Source: CAVTJL01 sp963828215
Lineage (GTDB): Bacteria > Pseudomonadota > Alphaproteobacteria > Geminicoccales > Geminicoccaceae
Length of the DNA stretch: 64,000 nucleotides
Direction: 5' to 3'
NCBI GenBank assembly: GCA_963828215.1
Contig: CAWHFO010000068.1
Location: 342,280 to 406,279 of the forward strand
The notes under the pieces are model-generated. The model was not told the origin of the DNA, did no database searches, and was given only the letters and a program-made list of their open reading frames with translations. This document shows, one piece after another, positions 28,365-37,615 of the stretch. Both the position numbers and the translations under genes were made by a program. Position 1 is the stretch's first letter. The number at the start of each line of letters is the position of its first letter.

Positions 28365-30824
28365 ATGTCGCGCGTCGCGTTTAGCTTCCGGCGCTCCCTC
28401 GAATTCGCCACGAAGGACGAGCTGGCCAAGCGGATGGGCTGCGCCGTCGAGTTGTGGCCGCGCGCCACCGTGAAAGAGTTGGTCGACAATGCCATCGACG
28501 CCGCCGACGAAGCCGGGGTCGAGCCCGAGATCGGGATCCTCGTCGGTTCCGGGTTCATCCAGGTCGATGACAACGGCCCTGGGTTGCCGCCGGAGACCGT
28601 GCGCCAGCTGCTCGACCTGAACCTCAGGACCAGCAGCCGGGAGGCCTACGCGGCGCCTGACCGGGGCGCGCAGGGCAATGCCCTACAGGTTCTGATGTGC
28701 CTGGGCCTCGCCGACCCTGAGCAATGGGCAGAGGCCAGCATCACGTCCTGCGGCGTGCGCCATGACATCAGGCTCACCGTCGACCGGCTGAAGGGCGAGA
28801 TCAAAATCGAGCACGACGAGACACCCTTCGAGCGTGCCGGCTGCACGGTGCGGCTCGGGTGCCGGGCGCCGGTCGAGGCCGACGAGATCCAGCATCTCGT
28901 CGAGACCTTCGCGGCGCTCAACCCGCATGCGGGCTTCACCTTCATGGACCACAGCGCCGGCCGCATGATCGACATGGAGCCCCGCGAGCGGATCGCGAAA
29001 TGGACGCCGGGGCGCCCGACGCCGCCGCATTGGTACACGCGAGAGCGTTTCGAGCACCGGATCACCATGGAGCTGGCGCGCAATCCGAAGATCACGCTCG
29101 CCCAGTTCATCGGCACATTTGCCAAAATGTCCTCTCGCACGCGACAGGCCGAAGTCGCCTACGCGCTCGATCTGACGGCGGCGCCGCTCTCCCGGCTGCT
29201 CGTCGAGGACGGGACGCGAGTCGACAGCCACCTGGCGGCGGAGCTGTTGAGGGAGATGCAGGTCGCGGCACCGGCGCCCAAGCCTGCGGCGATGGGAAAG
29301 ATCGGCCGCTCGGCGATGGAGGCCTTCGCCGTGATGTAGATGACGAGGCCCTCGAGTTCTTTGCTTACCACACCGTCGAAGGTGGGAAAATCCCCTGGGT
29401 GTGGGAGGTTGGGTTCGCCTACTTGCCCAACAGCCGCAACGGCAGAACGGTGCTGGTCGGCAGGAACTTCTCGCCGCTGGTCGACGAGGGAGCCTTCCTC
29501 GGGACGCTCAATCTCGACTTCCGGCTCCGATGGGATCAGCCCGATTCTGCTCGTGCTTCACCGGATTTCGCCTGATCGGCCATTCGCCGACTGGGGCAAG
29601 TCCCGGCTCGTGCTAGGGTGGGAGGAAAGGCCGGCCCTTCAGGAAACGATCGAGAAGGCGGCCGGAAAGTGGCTGAAGCAATACAACCGCGAGCAGAAGG
29701 ACGCCGAGGCCGAGCGCCGCCGCGAGGAGCGGCTCAGTGTCGTCGAGAAGCCCAAGCGCCTGACGGAGAAGGCCGCTGCCAACAAATACATGGTCGAGGC
29801 CTATAACGCGGCTAGCTCGAATGGGGAGCGCACGGTGACGGCGCGGCAGATCTACTACCAGATCAGGCCGCTCATTCTCGCCGTGACGGGCAAGCGGGAG
29901 TTCAAGGATACCTATTTCATCACACGCTTGTTGCCTCGCTTCATGCAGGCGCATCCCGAGCTGACGGCACGCTGGCGCGTCTACTTCGCACCGCGCGGCG
30001 AGTTCACCGAGCCCCACAGCGGACGCGCGATAAAAGTCGGGACCGAGGCCGTCGCGGGCTACCTGCGCCCGCAGTGGAGCTATTCGGCGATCGTCGCGGT
30101 CGAGAAAGGCGGCATCGCCGACATGTTGCGACAGGAAGGCCTGCACAACCGGCGGGACATCGCTATCCTGAACACCCAAGGCCAGCCGACCGAGGCGCTC
30201 CTCGCGCTTATCGATGCTCTCGCCGTGCCAGTCGTTGTGCTGCACGACTTCGACCGGGGCGGCGTCACCATCGGAAAGAACATCGAAGGGACGTGGCGGC
30301 ACCGCCACGCGAAAAGCTTCAAGATCATCGAGGCCGGCTTGCGGCTGGATCACGTCGAGCGGTGGAACCTACAGGGCGAGCCGATCTCGGAAAAAAACAG
30401 AAGATCGGTCAGCGACGGTCGTCTTCGTGAGTGCGGCGCCTCGGCGGAGGAAATCACTTTTCTCCAGAAGCATCGGGTCGAGCTGGACGCCGCGACCAGC
30501 GACCAGCTCATGGAGCTTCTCGACGAAGCGCTCGACGCCCTTGGGATCGAGAAGGTGGTGCCGGATGCTGGATGGCTCGGCGGCGTCTATAGCTCCCGGA
30601 TTGTCGCGCACATTGTCGCGAAGGAGCGGGAGCGGCTCGCCAAGCTCCTCGCCGCCAAGGAGGCGGAAGCCAGGAGGCTGGTCGAGGCCCCGGACGATAT
30701 TCGCGAGCGGGTCGCCGAGTGGCTCGACGGTCACTCGTTCTCGTCATGGGAGGCGGCGATCAACTCGATCGCCGATCTCGACGGCTTGGCGTTCGAGCAG
30801 ATCGAACCCGGCGACGAGACCTGA
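28365..30824 (+). CDS. Type IIB DNA topoisomerase, B and A parts in one path (topoisomerase VIII-like), two compensating frameshifts
   Basis: ATG at 28365 has GGAGG nine bases upstream. The N-terminal part is a GHKL ATPase: KELVDNAIDAADE near residue 38, QVDDNGPGLPPE near 68, and a glycine-rich RGAQGNALQV near 100. A transducer-like section follows (PILLVLHRISPDRPFADWGKSR). The C-terminal part is Spo11/TopoVI-A-like: TARQIYYQIRP with the catalytic Tyr near 495, Toprim glutamate in VAVEKGG near 578, and HDFDRGG as the DxD pair near 626. The text leaves the first frame near 29328, continues in another frame (EFFAYHTVEGGKIPWVWEVGF, LVGRNFSPLVDEG), and returns near 29550. The whole is about 819 residues. 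As assembled it would give a 324-residue B part and a separate A part. Fusion is known for topoisomerase VIII. Confidence 0.8.
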
Positions 30825-30910
30825 GCCTGTTCCGCTGACCGTCTATCCGCACGTGGTGGCCGCCTTCGTCGTCATCCTCACGGTCGGCGGTTCCGGGCGA
30901 GGGCGAATAG

Positions 30911-31174
30911 TCAGCGGCCAGCGACCTTGAGCCGGTCGAAGTACATTTGCGAGATCTGTGGCAGGTCGGCCTCGGCCAAGGTGGCGGCCAGCCGGCGGTC
31001 GGGCGGCTTGGCCTTCCGGTGCGCGCTCAGGCGCTCGAAGTAGGCTTCGACCAGCTCGTCTGTCGGCATGGCAGCCAGCCGGGCGGCCTCGTCTCGGCGC
31101 CCGTCATCGCGGCGATCTCGAGGAAGGCGGGCGCCCAGGCGGTCGAGCCGGCGGTTGAGGTGGCGGACGGTCAT
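30911..31174 (-). CDS. Small hypothetical protein, last gene of a four-gene unit
   Basis: The 87-residue product is basic at the N-terminus (MTVRHLNRRLDRLGARL) and helical after that (TDELVEAYFERLSAHR). Its ATG overlaps the preceding stop as ATGA, so it is co-translated with the gene upstream. No family is recognised. The unit reads leftward toward the topoisomerase gene, which it meets tail to tail. Confidence 0.55.
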   Translation of the reverse strand: MTVRHLNRRLDRLGARLPRDRRDDGRRDEAARLAAMPTDELVEAYFERLSAHRKAKPPDRRLAATLAEADLPQISQMYFDRLKVAGR

Positions 31175-31428
31175 CGGTAGGGCTCCCGCTCATGCGAGGC
31201 CTCGATCTGCTCCACCCTCTTTTCCAGCTCGCTTCCCTCGATCAACCGCGCCATGATCGCGAGCACGCTGGCCAGCTTTGTCATGCTCTCGAGGGGCAAG
31301 TTGCCCGCTCTTCCTGACCGATAGAGCCGGCCCATCTCGCTTTTGATGTCACCTAGCGTGAGCAACTTGACCCTGCATCGGCCGGGTCTGCGATCGGGAG
31401 AGGGGGGTTGGCGCGAAAGCCTTGGCAT
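31171..31428 (-). CDS. Small helical hypothetical protein
   Basis: The 85-residue product contains LTLGDIKSEMGRLYRSGRAGNLPLESMTKLASVLAIMARLIEGSELEKRVEQIE, a pattern I associate with small proteins near terminase or plasmid genes in alphaproteobacteria. ATG at 31428 gives a basic leader; the conserved part could start at an internal TTG. It overlaps the next gene by four bases. Function is unknown. Confidence 0.6.
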   Translation of the reverse strand: MPRLSRQPPSPDRRPGRCRVKLLTLGDIKSEMGRLYRSGRAGNLPLESMTKLASVLAIMARLIEGSELEKRVEQIEASHEREPYR

Positions 31429-31482
31429 CGCTGACCTTTAGGCCTGTTCTGATCGGCCGGGTAGCGCCGCCTCAACCGGTCT

Positions 31483-31848
31483 CTAGGCGTCCGTAACCGC
31501 CCCGCCAGAGTTTTCGGCTCTCCTGGCGGCGAGCTTCGCCATCCGAGCCTCCCGGGCGTTCTGCAAGTTGGCTAGGGATGCTGGCGACATGGCGCGGCGC
31601 CGGCGCGGCGTCTCGGCTCGGGCGGCGTCGTCGGCTTCTGCGACTGCCAGGACGGCGGCGCGGCGGGCGGCGCGGGCGGGGTCGACTGGCGCGTGATCGA
31701 TGGCGGCTCCGGGCGAGGTCATGCACAGGCCGACGGTCGTCAAGATCAGCTCGCCGACGTCGGAGGCGATCCGGCCCTCGAGGAGGGCGTCGACGAGCTC
31801 GGCCAGCTTGGCCAGCCGCCAGCCCGGGGAGCCGGGTCCGGCGCTCAT
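31483..31848 (-). CDS. Small hypothetical protein
   Basis: The 121-residue product starts MSAGPGSPGWRLAKLAELVD and is rich in Ala and Arg, with two helical stretches. Its ATG overlaps the preceding stop as ATGA, so translation is coupled. The C-terminal third reads RRAMSPASLANLQNAREARMAKLAARR, which looks nucleic-acid binding. No family is recognised. Confidence 0.55.
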   Translation of the reverse strand: MSAGPGSPGWRLAKLAELVDALLEGRIASDVGELILTTVGLCMTSPGAAIDHAPVDPARAARRAAVLAVAEADDAARAETPRRRRAMSPASLANLQNAREARMAKLAARRAENSGGAVTDA

Positions 31849-32294
31849 GCCAGCGCCTCCGCTTCCTCGAGGGCGTGACCGTTCGGCTTCTGGTCGTTGG
31901 GCATCTCGACGACCGGCTTCCGCTTCCGCTTCGCCGGCTCGGGCGGCTCGTCGGGCGGTGCCGGCAGCTCGCCCTCGGCGAGGCCCAGGCTCTCGAGCAT
32001 ATCGTCGAGGTCGGCGGGATCGAGGATTGAGAGATCTGCGGCGGCGCTGAGCATGACACGCAGCTCACGGCGGGCCTCAGCCTTCGGTATCCGGCGGAGG
32101 CGCAACAGCAATCTGAGCACGTCCCTGGACAAACCCAAATCGGCCGCCTCGGCGAGATGCTTCGCCAGCTCCCTGGCGATCTGCGCTCGGGCTCGTCGGG
32201 CGGCGTCGAGCGCATCGAGCCCGGCGGTGAGCATGTCCTCGGCAGAGCCGGGGTGCTCGGCGATCGGCGGCAGAAATCGAGTTGCTGAGGACAA
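31845..32294 (-). CDS. Small hypothetical protein, first gene of the four-gene unit
   Basis: A TTG start at 32294 with AGGAGG nine bases upstream gives 149 residues, beginning with SSATRFLPPIAEHPGSAEDM. The middle is strongly helical (ALDAARRARAQIARELAKHL, then RDVLRLLLRLRRIPKAEARREL). The C-terminus is acidic then basic (PPEPAKRKRKPVVEM). It could also start at the internal ATG 32236. No family is recognised. The promoter would lie in the gap up to the IS110 gene. Confidence 0.55.
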   Translation of the reverse strand: MSSATRFLPPIAEHPGSAEDMLTAGLDALDAARRARAQIARELAKHLAEAADLGLSRDVLRLLLRLRRIPKAEARRELRVMLSAAADLSILDPADLDDMLESLGLAEGELPAPPDEPPEPAKRKRKPVVEMPNDQKPNGHALEEAEALA

Positions 32295-32793
32295 GGGCGG
32301 GAGCCTCCTGGCGGGCGCCCGCGCATCCGGGCGCGTCGGGGAGGGTCTAGCACCGGCTGGGGCCGGCTGTCGGCCGTGCAGAGGGCATGGGTTTCCCAGC
32401 ACTGGGAAACCGGCAGAGGCCTCGTTTTCCTCACGTAAGGAAAACGGCAGCGAGGTAGGATCATGCTGTCGGCGCTATCGTGTTCGTAACCGGCATGATG
32501 CTCCCGGCGCTGCCACAGCCGGCGGTGATCGGCCGATCGTCGCGTATGGTGCGACCATCCGGGCTGTGGGGCGCTGGGAGCATGAAGCGTGGGCAGGCCG
32601 ACGCATTCCATGAGCTGCGAGCTCGCGTTAGTAGCTGGCCGCCCATCGAGCGTCAGCAGACGCTCGATCCGATCTCCCGAGGAGACGGCGCCAGGAGGCG
32701 CCGGAGGGCGACCCGCCCGGTTGCGCTGCGAGCGCGGATCCGTAGTTGTCGTGCAGCCCACGGCTCCCGATGCCAAGCCTGGAGGGAGACGGG
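32295..32793. other. Non-coding stretch upstream of IS110 transposase
   Basis: About 500 bases without a supportable gene. The left part holds the promoter and AGGAGG site of the minus-strand unit. The right part should contain the left end of the IS110 element and, by family rule, its bridge-RNA region. I cannot place the element boundary because IS110 ends lack long inverted repeats and no reconstructed target is visible here. Confidence 0.45.
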
Positions 32794-34029
32794 ATGAGGC
32801 GCGTGATCGGCATGGACATCCACCGGACCTTTGCGGAGGTGGTGTTCTGGGAGGAGGGTCGGCTGCGCTGGCACGGCCGGGTCGACATGACCCGCTCGGG
32901 GCTCGAGGGCTTCGGCCGCAGCCTGACAAAGGACGACGAGGTGGTGGTGGAGGCCACCGGCAACGCCATGGCGGTGGTGCGCGTGCTGGGGCCGTACGTG
33001 GCCCGGGTGATCGTCGCCAACCCGCTGCAGGTCAAGGCGATCGCGCATGCCCGGATCAAGACCGACAAGATCGATGCCGGCGTGTTGGCGTCGCTTCGGG
33101 CGGCGGGGTTCCTGCCCGAGGTCTGGGTGCTCGACGCCGAGACCGAGCGCCGGCGCCGGCTCGTCGCCCGACGCAACCAGGTCGTTCGCCACCGAACGCG
33201 GGTCAAGAACGAGATCCACGCCATCCTGGCGGCGCATCTGGTTCCGCCCTGCCCGCATGCTGAGCTGTTCAACCGGCCTGGGCGGACCTGGCTCGCCCGG
33301 CAGGTCCTGCCCGAGGACGAGCGGGCGGCGATCGACCGCCATCTGCGCGAGCTGGATCGGCTGGGCGAGGATCTGGCCGAGCTCGACCGCGACATCGGCG
33401 TGGCCGTCGTCGACGATCCCGACGTGAGGCGCCTGCTCACCATCGCCGGCATGAACGTCACGGTCGCCGCCGGTCTGGTTGCGGCGGTGGGCGATATCGA
33501 CCGCTTCTCCAGCCCACAGAAGCTGGTCAGCTATTTCGGGCTCAACCCGCGGGTCCGGCAGTCCGGGCTCGGCCTCGCCCAACATGGCCGGATCAGCAAG
33601 GTCGGGCGCGCCCATGCCCGTGCGCTGCTGGTCGAGGCGGCCTGGGCGGCGGCGAAGGCGCCAGGGCCGCTGCACGCCTTCTTCGTCCGCATCCGGGCGC
33701 GGCGGGGCCATCAGGTCGCGGCCGTGGCGACGGCCCGCAAGATGGCGGTGCTCGTCTGGCATCTGCTGTCCAAGGGCACGGACTATCTCTGGGCCCGTCC
33801 GGCGCTCGTCGCCCACAAGCTGCGCGCGGTCGAGCTGCAGGCCGGCAGGCCGATGCAGAAGGGCAACCGGCGGGGCCCAGCCTACGCTTACAACGTCAAG
33901 GCGCTGCGCGATCAGGAGATGGCCATCGCCGAGCAGGCCGAGCGCGCTTACGAGCACCTGGTTGGGCACTGGCAGCCAAGACCGGCAAGGAAGCGGACCG
34001 ACGCCACAAACACGGCCGGATCGTCCTGA
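32794..34029 (+). CDS. IS110-family transposase
   Basis: The 411-residue transposase is intact. Its N-terminal RuvC-like DEDD domain shows MDIHRTFAEV, VVEATGN, and KTDKIDAGVLASL. The C-terminal transposase_20 domain shows LLTIAGMNVTVAAGLVAAVGDIDRF, LVSYFGLNPRVRQSG and GRISKVGRAHARALLVEAAW, with the family's Ser/Gly-rich catalytic region. ATG at 32794 follows GGAGGGAGACGGG. It is unrelated at close range to the second IS110 copy at 45-46 kb. Confidence 0.92.
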   Translation: MRRVIGMDIHRTFAEVVFWEEGRLRWHGRVDMTRSGLEGFGRSLTKDDEVVVEATGNAMAVVRVLGPYVARVIVANPLQVKAIAHARIKTDKIDAGVLASLRAAGFLPEVWVLDAETERRRRLVARRNQVVRHRTRVKNEIHAILAAHLVPPCPHAELFNRPGRTWLARQVLPEDERAAIDRHLRELDRLGEDLAELDRDIGVAVVDDPDVRRLLTIAGMNVTVAAGLVAAVGDIDRFSSPQKLVSYFGLNPRVRQSGLGLAQHGRISKVGRAHARALLVEAAWAAAKAPGPLHAFFVRIRARRGHQVAAVATARKMAVLVWHLLSKGTDYLWARPALVAHKLRAVELQAGRPMQKGNRRGPAYAYNVKALRDQEMAIAEQAERAYEHLVGHWQPRPARKRTDATNTAGSS

Positions 34030-34281
34030 TCTGGTACGGCGGCGGCGCATTCACTCGCCGCGCGTCGCGGGCCTTCCGTGCCGGCCCCATCCCAGCAAGC
34101 GCAGGCCCCTGACGTGTTCTCGGTCGAGCCGGGCCGGACCGCCGCCGACCCCGCCCGCAGCGAAGGTCGCCGCCAAGGAGGCGCGCGCCCCCGCCAGACT
34201 CTTGGCGGTCGCTGCGTCGCGCGCCCACCCGCCTTAGCAACGAAACGCTCTTGTCTATCTCATCCGTGGAAGTGGTGGCAC

Positions 34282-34929
34282 ATGTCGATGGTGAACCGAA
34301 GGGCTCGGCTGATGATGGGGGTTTGGCTCAGGTCTCTGTTTGGGACACGATCCAAGCAGCAGACCATGCCGCCGCTCGAAAGCTGGAATGCCCGCCCAAG
34401 TGAGCGGCCAGCCGGCCACAATTGGAGGCGCTGGTCTCGTCCGGGCTATTCTGAGCGGGAGGCCGAGGTGTTCAGCCTGTCGGGCATACCCTACCGCGAA
34501 CCCGTGATCGTTCGCCTCCTGCAAGAGGCACAGGCAATCGAGCACGGGCGCGAGGGACAGTACGGTCTCGTGTTGCGACGCGAGCCAACCAACAATGCTG
34601 ATCCAAACGCGATTGCGGTCTTCGGCTGGTGCTACGACCCGGCCAAGCTCCACCATCTCGGCTACCTATGGCGGGAGGACGCCGAGAAGATAGCTGCGGA
34701 ACTCCCCCCAGATGTGCCGCTCGCCGCGGAATTGTCACGCGTGTTCGTGCCCGAACCCACCAAGCTTTGGATCGGACTTCACGTCTGCCTCCTCAGCTCG
34801 GCCCGCCTCGAGCCGGCAGGCGGCTGCGCAACTTACCGGCCGCGTCCACCTCGTCCCCCTCGGCCGCCGCCTCCTGCGGCGCTGAAGCGCGCTCCTCCGG
34901 ACAGACCGGCGCGAGTGGGGCTCGGATGA
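34282..34929 (+). CDS. HIRAN-domain protein
   Basis: From ATG 34282 the product has a short basic leader (MSMVNRRARLMMGVWLRSLF) and then a HIRAN-like domain: YREPVIVRLLQEAQAIEHG, LVLRREPTNNADPNAIAVFG, HHLGYLWREDAEKIAAEL. HIRAN domains bind single-stranded DNA ends at damaged or stalled forks and often accompany helicases or nucleases; here it stands alone. The C-terminal 50 residues are a proline/arginine run overlapping the convergent lipoprotein gene, so the natural end may have been lost. Confidence 0.65.
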   Translation: MSMVNRRARLMMGVWLRSLFGTRSKQQTMPPLESWNARPSERPAGHNWRRWSRPGYSEREAEVFSLSGIPYREPVIVRLLQEAQAIEHGREGQYGLVLRREPTNNADPNAIAVFGWCYDPAKLHHLGYLWREDAEKIAAELPPDVPLAAELSRVFVPEPTKLWIGLHVCLLSSARLEPAGGCATYRPRPPRPPRPPPPAALKRAPPDRPARVGLG

Positions 34930-35516
34930 AGGCTGATCGAACGGGTGCCGCTCCCGGCGCTGCGGGCGGCCGTACGGTCAAAGCTCGCGCCCTGGGCGCT
35001 CTCGCGCAATGCCGCACGCTGCTCCGGGCTCAAGTCCGCGGCGCTCTCTCCCGACATGGCCTCCTTGTCGAAGGCACCGCTCGCCGCCGAGCCCGTCGCC
35101 CGGCGTTGCTCTATGCGCGAGCGCCGCTGGTCGATCCATTGGCGACGCTCCGCCGGCGTCAGCGCTGTCCAGCGCTCGGACGCCGTCTCGAGCACCAGCT
35201 CCTTGGCCGACTGTCCTGCCGCAGGCACGACCCCATGCTCGTCCATCCAGGTCTGGACCCGGTCGCGCACCGCCTGCTGCTGGTCCGGATCAAGGTGATC
35301 GTACCAGCTCTGCAAGGCCTCCCGCAGATCGGATTGGTCGTCGCAGCAGTCCGGATGGTCGTCGACCCAGACCCAGAAATCGTCGTCGTACCAATCCTGC
35401 TGATAGTAGAGCCAGTCGTCGTAGACGTAACGGGCCTGGCTACCTCCGGTCGTCCCGTCGCTCGCGCAGCCGCAGAGCAGGCACGCAACGCCGAAAAGGC
35501 TCGACATCAGGCGCAT
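34833..35516 (-). CDS. Predicted lipoprotein with Asp/Tyr/Trp-rich segment
   Basis: The 227-residue product has a lipoprotein signal (MRLMSSLFGVACLLCGC, lipobox LCGC). An unusual acidic-aromatic segment follows near residues 30-60 (YVYDDWLYYQQDWYDDDFW, then DDHPDCCDD). The middle is helical with LDPDQQQAVRDRVQTWMDEHG and LTPAERRQWIDQRRSR, recalling secreted DUF3106-type proteins. The C-terminus is a Gly/Arg repeat. It should sit on the inner leaflet of the outer membrane or periplasmic face. Function is unknown. Confidence 0.6.
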   Translation of the reverse strand: MRLMSSLFGVACLLCGCASDGTTGGSQARYVYDDWLYYQQDWYDDDFWVWVDDHPDCCDDQSDLREALQSWYDHLDPDQQQAVRDRVQTWMDEHGVVPAAGQSAKELVLETASERWTALTPAERRQWIDQRRSRIEQRRATGSAASGAFDKEAMSGESAADLSPEQRAALRESAQGASFDRTAARSAGSGTRSISLHPSPTRAGLSGGARFSAAGGGGRGGRGGRGR

Positions 35517-35534
35517 CGCATCACCTATGTCCGC

Positions 35535-35909
35535 TCAGCTGTGGCACGGCCACGCGGCGGCAGCCGCGTGCATCACGCTTTCCGCAGGCAACTCGTCCAT
35601 GGCAGCCGGAGTCTTGCGCCCCCAGCCCAGGAATGCTTGAGCCAACGCCTCCCGCGTCACCTCATACTGTGGGCAAGCCACGGGTTTGATGTTGCCAAGT
35701 CGGACGAGCTCACGGTGCAATTGCGCCACGCCGGCCATGTAGCCGTAGCAGAACTGCAGAGCCTCCGCGTAGAGCGGGTCACCAGGCTGATCAGAGCAGA
35801 GGGCGACGAGGTCCCGCGTCGTTCGCAGGTCGAAGTTGCTGGTCTCCGCAGCCAGCGCCGGCGATACGAAGGCGCAAGCCACGCTGGCGGCCATGAGTGT
35901 GCTCCTCAT
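35535..35909 (-). CDS. Rap1a/Tai-like secreted protein
   Basis: The 124-residue product has a signal peptide (MRSTLMAASVACAFVSPALA). The body reads TRDLVALCSDQPGDPLYAEALQFCYGYMAGVAQLHREL, ending with a Cys-containing AAAWPCHS. The paired cysteines and FCYGYMAG motif resemble the Rap1a/Tai immunity-type domain, widespread in alphaproteobacterial periplasmic proteins and not restricted to secretion-system immunity. ATG at 35909 is chosen for the signal peptide. It is transcribed ahead of the lipoprotein gene, 18 bases away, likely one unit. Confidence 0.6.
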   Translation of the reverse strand: MRSTLMAASVACAFVSPALAAETSNFDLRTTRDLVALCSDQPGDPLYAEALQFCYGYMAGVAQLHRELVRLGNIKPVACPQYEVTREALAQAFLGWGRKTPAAMDELPAESVMHAAAAAWPCHS

Positions 35910-36183
35910 CGTTCTGATCCTGCGCTGCTCCCCAGCCAAGCCGGTGCGCGTAGCCAGGGAGAGTGCTTGGCTCCGCGGGTACATCTTCCAGCATAGCGCC
36001 AGGGCGGAGGAAAATGGCGACGATGTGAAGGAGGGCAGCGTGGAGCTGGCTCGACCAGAGCTCGATCGTTGGCCAGCCCGGCAGGCTTCGAGGCCATCCG
36101 TAAATCGATCGTTTGTCGGAGGATCCGCTCGACGGTTCCGCGTGCTGTGACCTTCAGCGATAAGTGGCGGGGTTTCTTCGGCG

Positions 36184-36379
36184 CTATATGGCACCGATGA
36201 CCAGCGTGCTCCGGGCGGCCTCGACCATCCCGTCGGTGATTACCAACAGGCCGTTGATCTTCAGGATGCGCCCGATCTGCACGAACAGCCGGCGCAGCAG
36301 CCTCGTCGCTGAGATTGTTCTGGGTCTGGAGGATCAAGATCTTGAACGCGAGATCGGCCGCATCGAGTGCACGCTGCAT
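36184..36379 (-). pseudogene. Short hypothetical gene with one frameshift
   Basis: ATG at 36379 reads MQRALDAADLAFKILILQTQNNLSDE. Removing one base near 36301 continues LLRRLFVQIGRILKINGLLVITDGMVEAARS to a stop at 36184, for 64 residues. Both parts look like genuine protein, so a small helical product with one inserted base is likely. No family is recognised. The 274 bases toward the Rap1a-like gene show nothing else. Confidence 0.4.
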
Positions 36380-36508
36380 ACTCTCACCAGCTCGGGCGGT
36401 TGCGCGACGGCGGGCCGGTCCCGCCGGCTCTCGCAACCCGGCGCGGCCACGTCGGGGAGGCCCTCGCCGGGCCGGGCCTCCCCTCGGCCCTTGGCTGGCG
36501 TCGTCGCC

Positions 36509-37615
36509 CTACGCGCCGAACGCCTCATTGAACGCGTCGATGTAGGCCTGCGCGTTCGACGACGGCGCCTTCAGCACCATCTGGAGCGGCAGTTCGGGAT
36601 GGTTGTAGAAGAAGCGGTCGGCGCGCTCCTGGTAGCCCTGCTTCACGAGCAGCTTGTACGCCTCCTCATTGAAGAGCGGGCGCCCATAGGCCAGGAAATT
36701 CTTGGCGATCCACGAAGCGTCCTCCATCGTGTTGATGAAGGTCGGGAAGGCGTCCTTGTTCGCGGACTCCTTCAGGAGCATCTCCGCGTCCATCCAGCCG
36801 ACCACGCCCTCCTCCGGGGTCGCCGCCTCGACCAGCGGGCCGCCAGCATCCTTCACGCGCGCGTCGGTGCCGAGGTTGTCGAGCCCGATCCACGCCGACT
36901 CGTCCGCGAGCGCCCGGACCGTCTCGGTGTTCTGCGACACCAGCTTGAGCACGTTGGGCTTGAGCTTCACGAGGAAGTCCTTGGCCCGCGCGATCTCCTC
37001 CGTGGTCATGTCGTAGGGCTTCTTCGCCTTCGTGGCGAGCCCGGCCATGGCCATGTCGTCGGTCGGAGCGTTCTCGATCACGATCCTCTTCGCGTATTTC
37101 TTGTCGAGCAGGGCTTGCCACGAGGTCGGCTTGGTCTTCACGTATTTGGGGTTGTAGTAGATCTGGATGCTCGACCAGCCGAACGGATACCCCATCTGGT
37201 TCGAGCCCGACTTCCAGAACGGGATGTCGAGGGCAACGGGGTAGAGCTGCTTGGCAACCGAGAACGACTTGATGTCGAACGCCTCGATCAGGTCCTCCTC
37301 ATAGAACTTCGGCACCCAGAGGGCGTCCTCCGAGGCCATGTCCCAACCGCCACCACCGGCCTTGACCTTGATATACGCCTCCGAGTCGTCGCTGAAGAGC
37401 TGCGGCCTGGCACCGATGCCGGTCGCCTTCTGAACCTCCTGGAGCTGCTCCGGAAAGAAATGGTCGGACCAGGTGAGCCAGTTGAGCGTGACGTTGGTGG
37501 CGCCTGCCGACCGCCCGGCGAGCCCGAACGCGCCTGCAGCATAGAGGCCCAGTGCCCCTGCCCCTCCACGCCGGAGAAGCCTTCTCCTGGACAATGCCCG
37601 CTCGAGCTGATCCAT
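36509..37615 (-). CDS. Spermidine/putrescine-type ABC substrate-binding protein
   Basis: The 368-residue periplasmic binding protein has a twin-arginine-like leader (SRRRLLRRGGAGALGLYAAGAFGLAG). The PotD-type pattern follows: VTLNWLTWSDHFFPEQLQEVQKATGI, WDMASEDALWVPKFYEEDLIEAFD and SWQALLDKKYAKRI. ATG at 37615 has GGAGG seven bases upstream. Ligand is probably a polyamine or other small organic cation or acid. No matching permease or ATPase is adjacent; the sugar-type permeases at 47-49 kb belong to a different family. It appears to be an orphan cargo gene. Confidence 0.85.
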   Translation of the reverse strand: MDQLERALSRRRLLRRGGAGALGLYAAGAFGLAGRSAGATNVTLNWLTWSDHFFPEQLQEVQKATGIGARPQLFSDDSEAYIKVKAGGGGWDMASEDALWVPKFYEEDLIEAFDIKSFSVAKQLYPVALDIPFWKSGSNQMGYPFGWSSIQIYYNPKYVKTKPTSWQALLDKKYAKRIVIENAPTDDMAMAGLATKAKKPYDMTTEEIARAKDFLVKLKPNVLKLVSQNTETVRALADESAWIGLDNLGTDARVKDAGGPLVEAATPEEGVVGWMDAEMLLKESANKDAFPTFINTMEDASWIAKNFLAYGRPLFNEEAYKLLVKQGYQERADRFFYNHPELPLQMVLKAPSSNAQAYIDAFNEAFGA

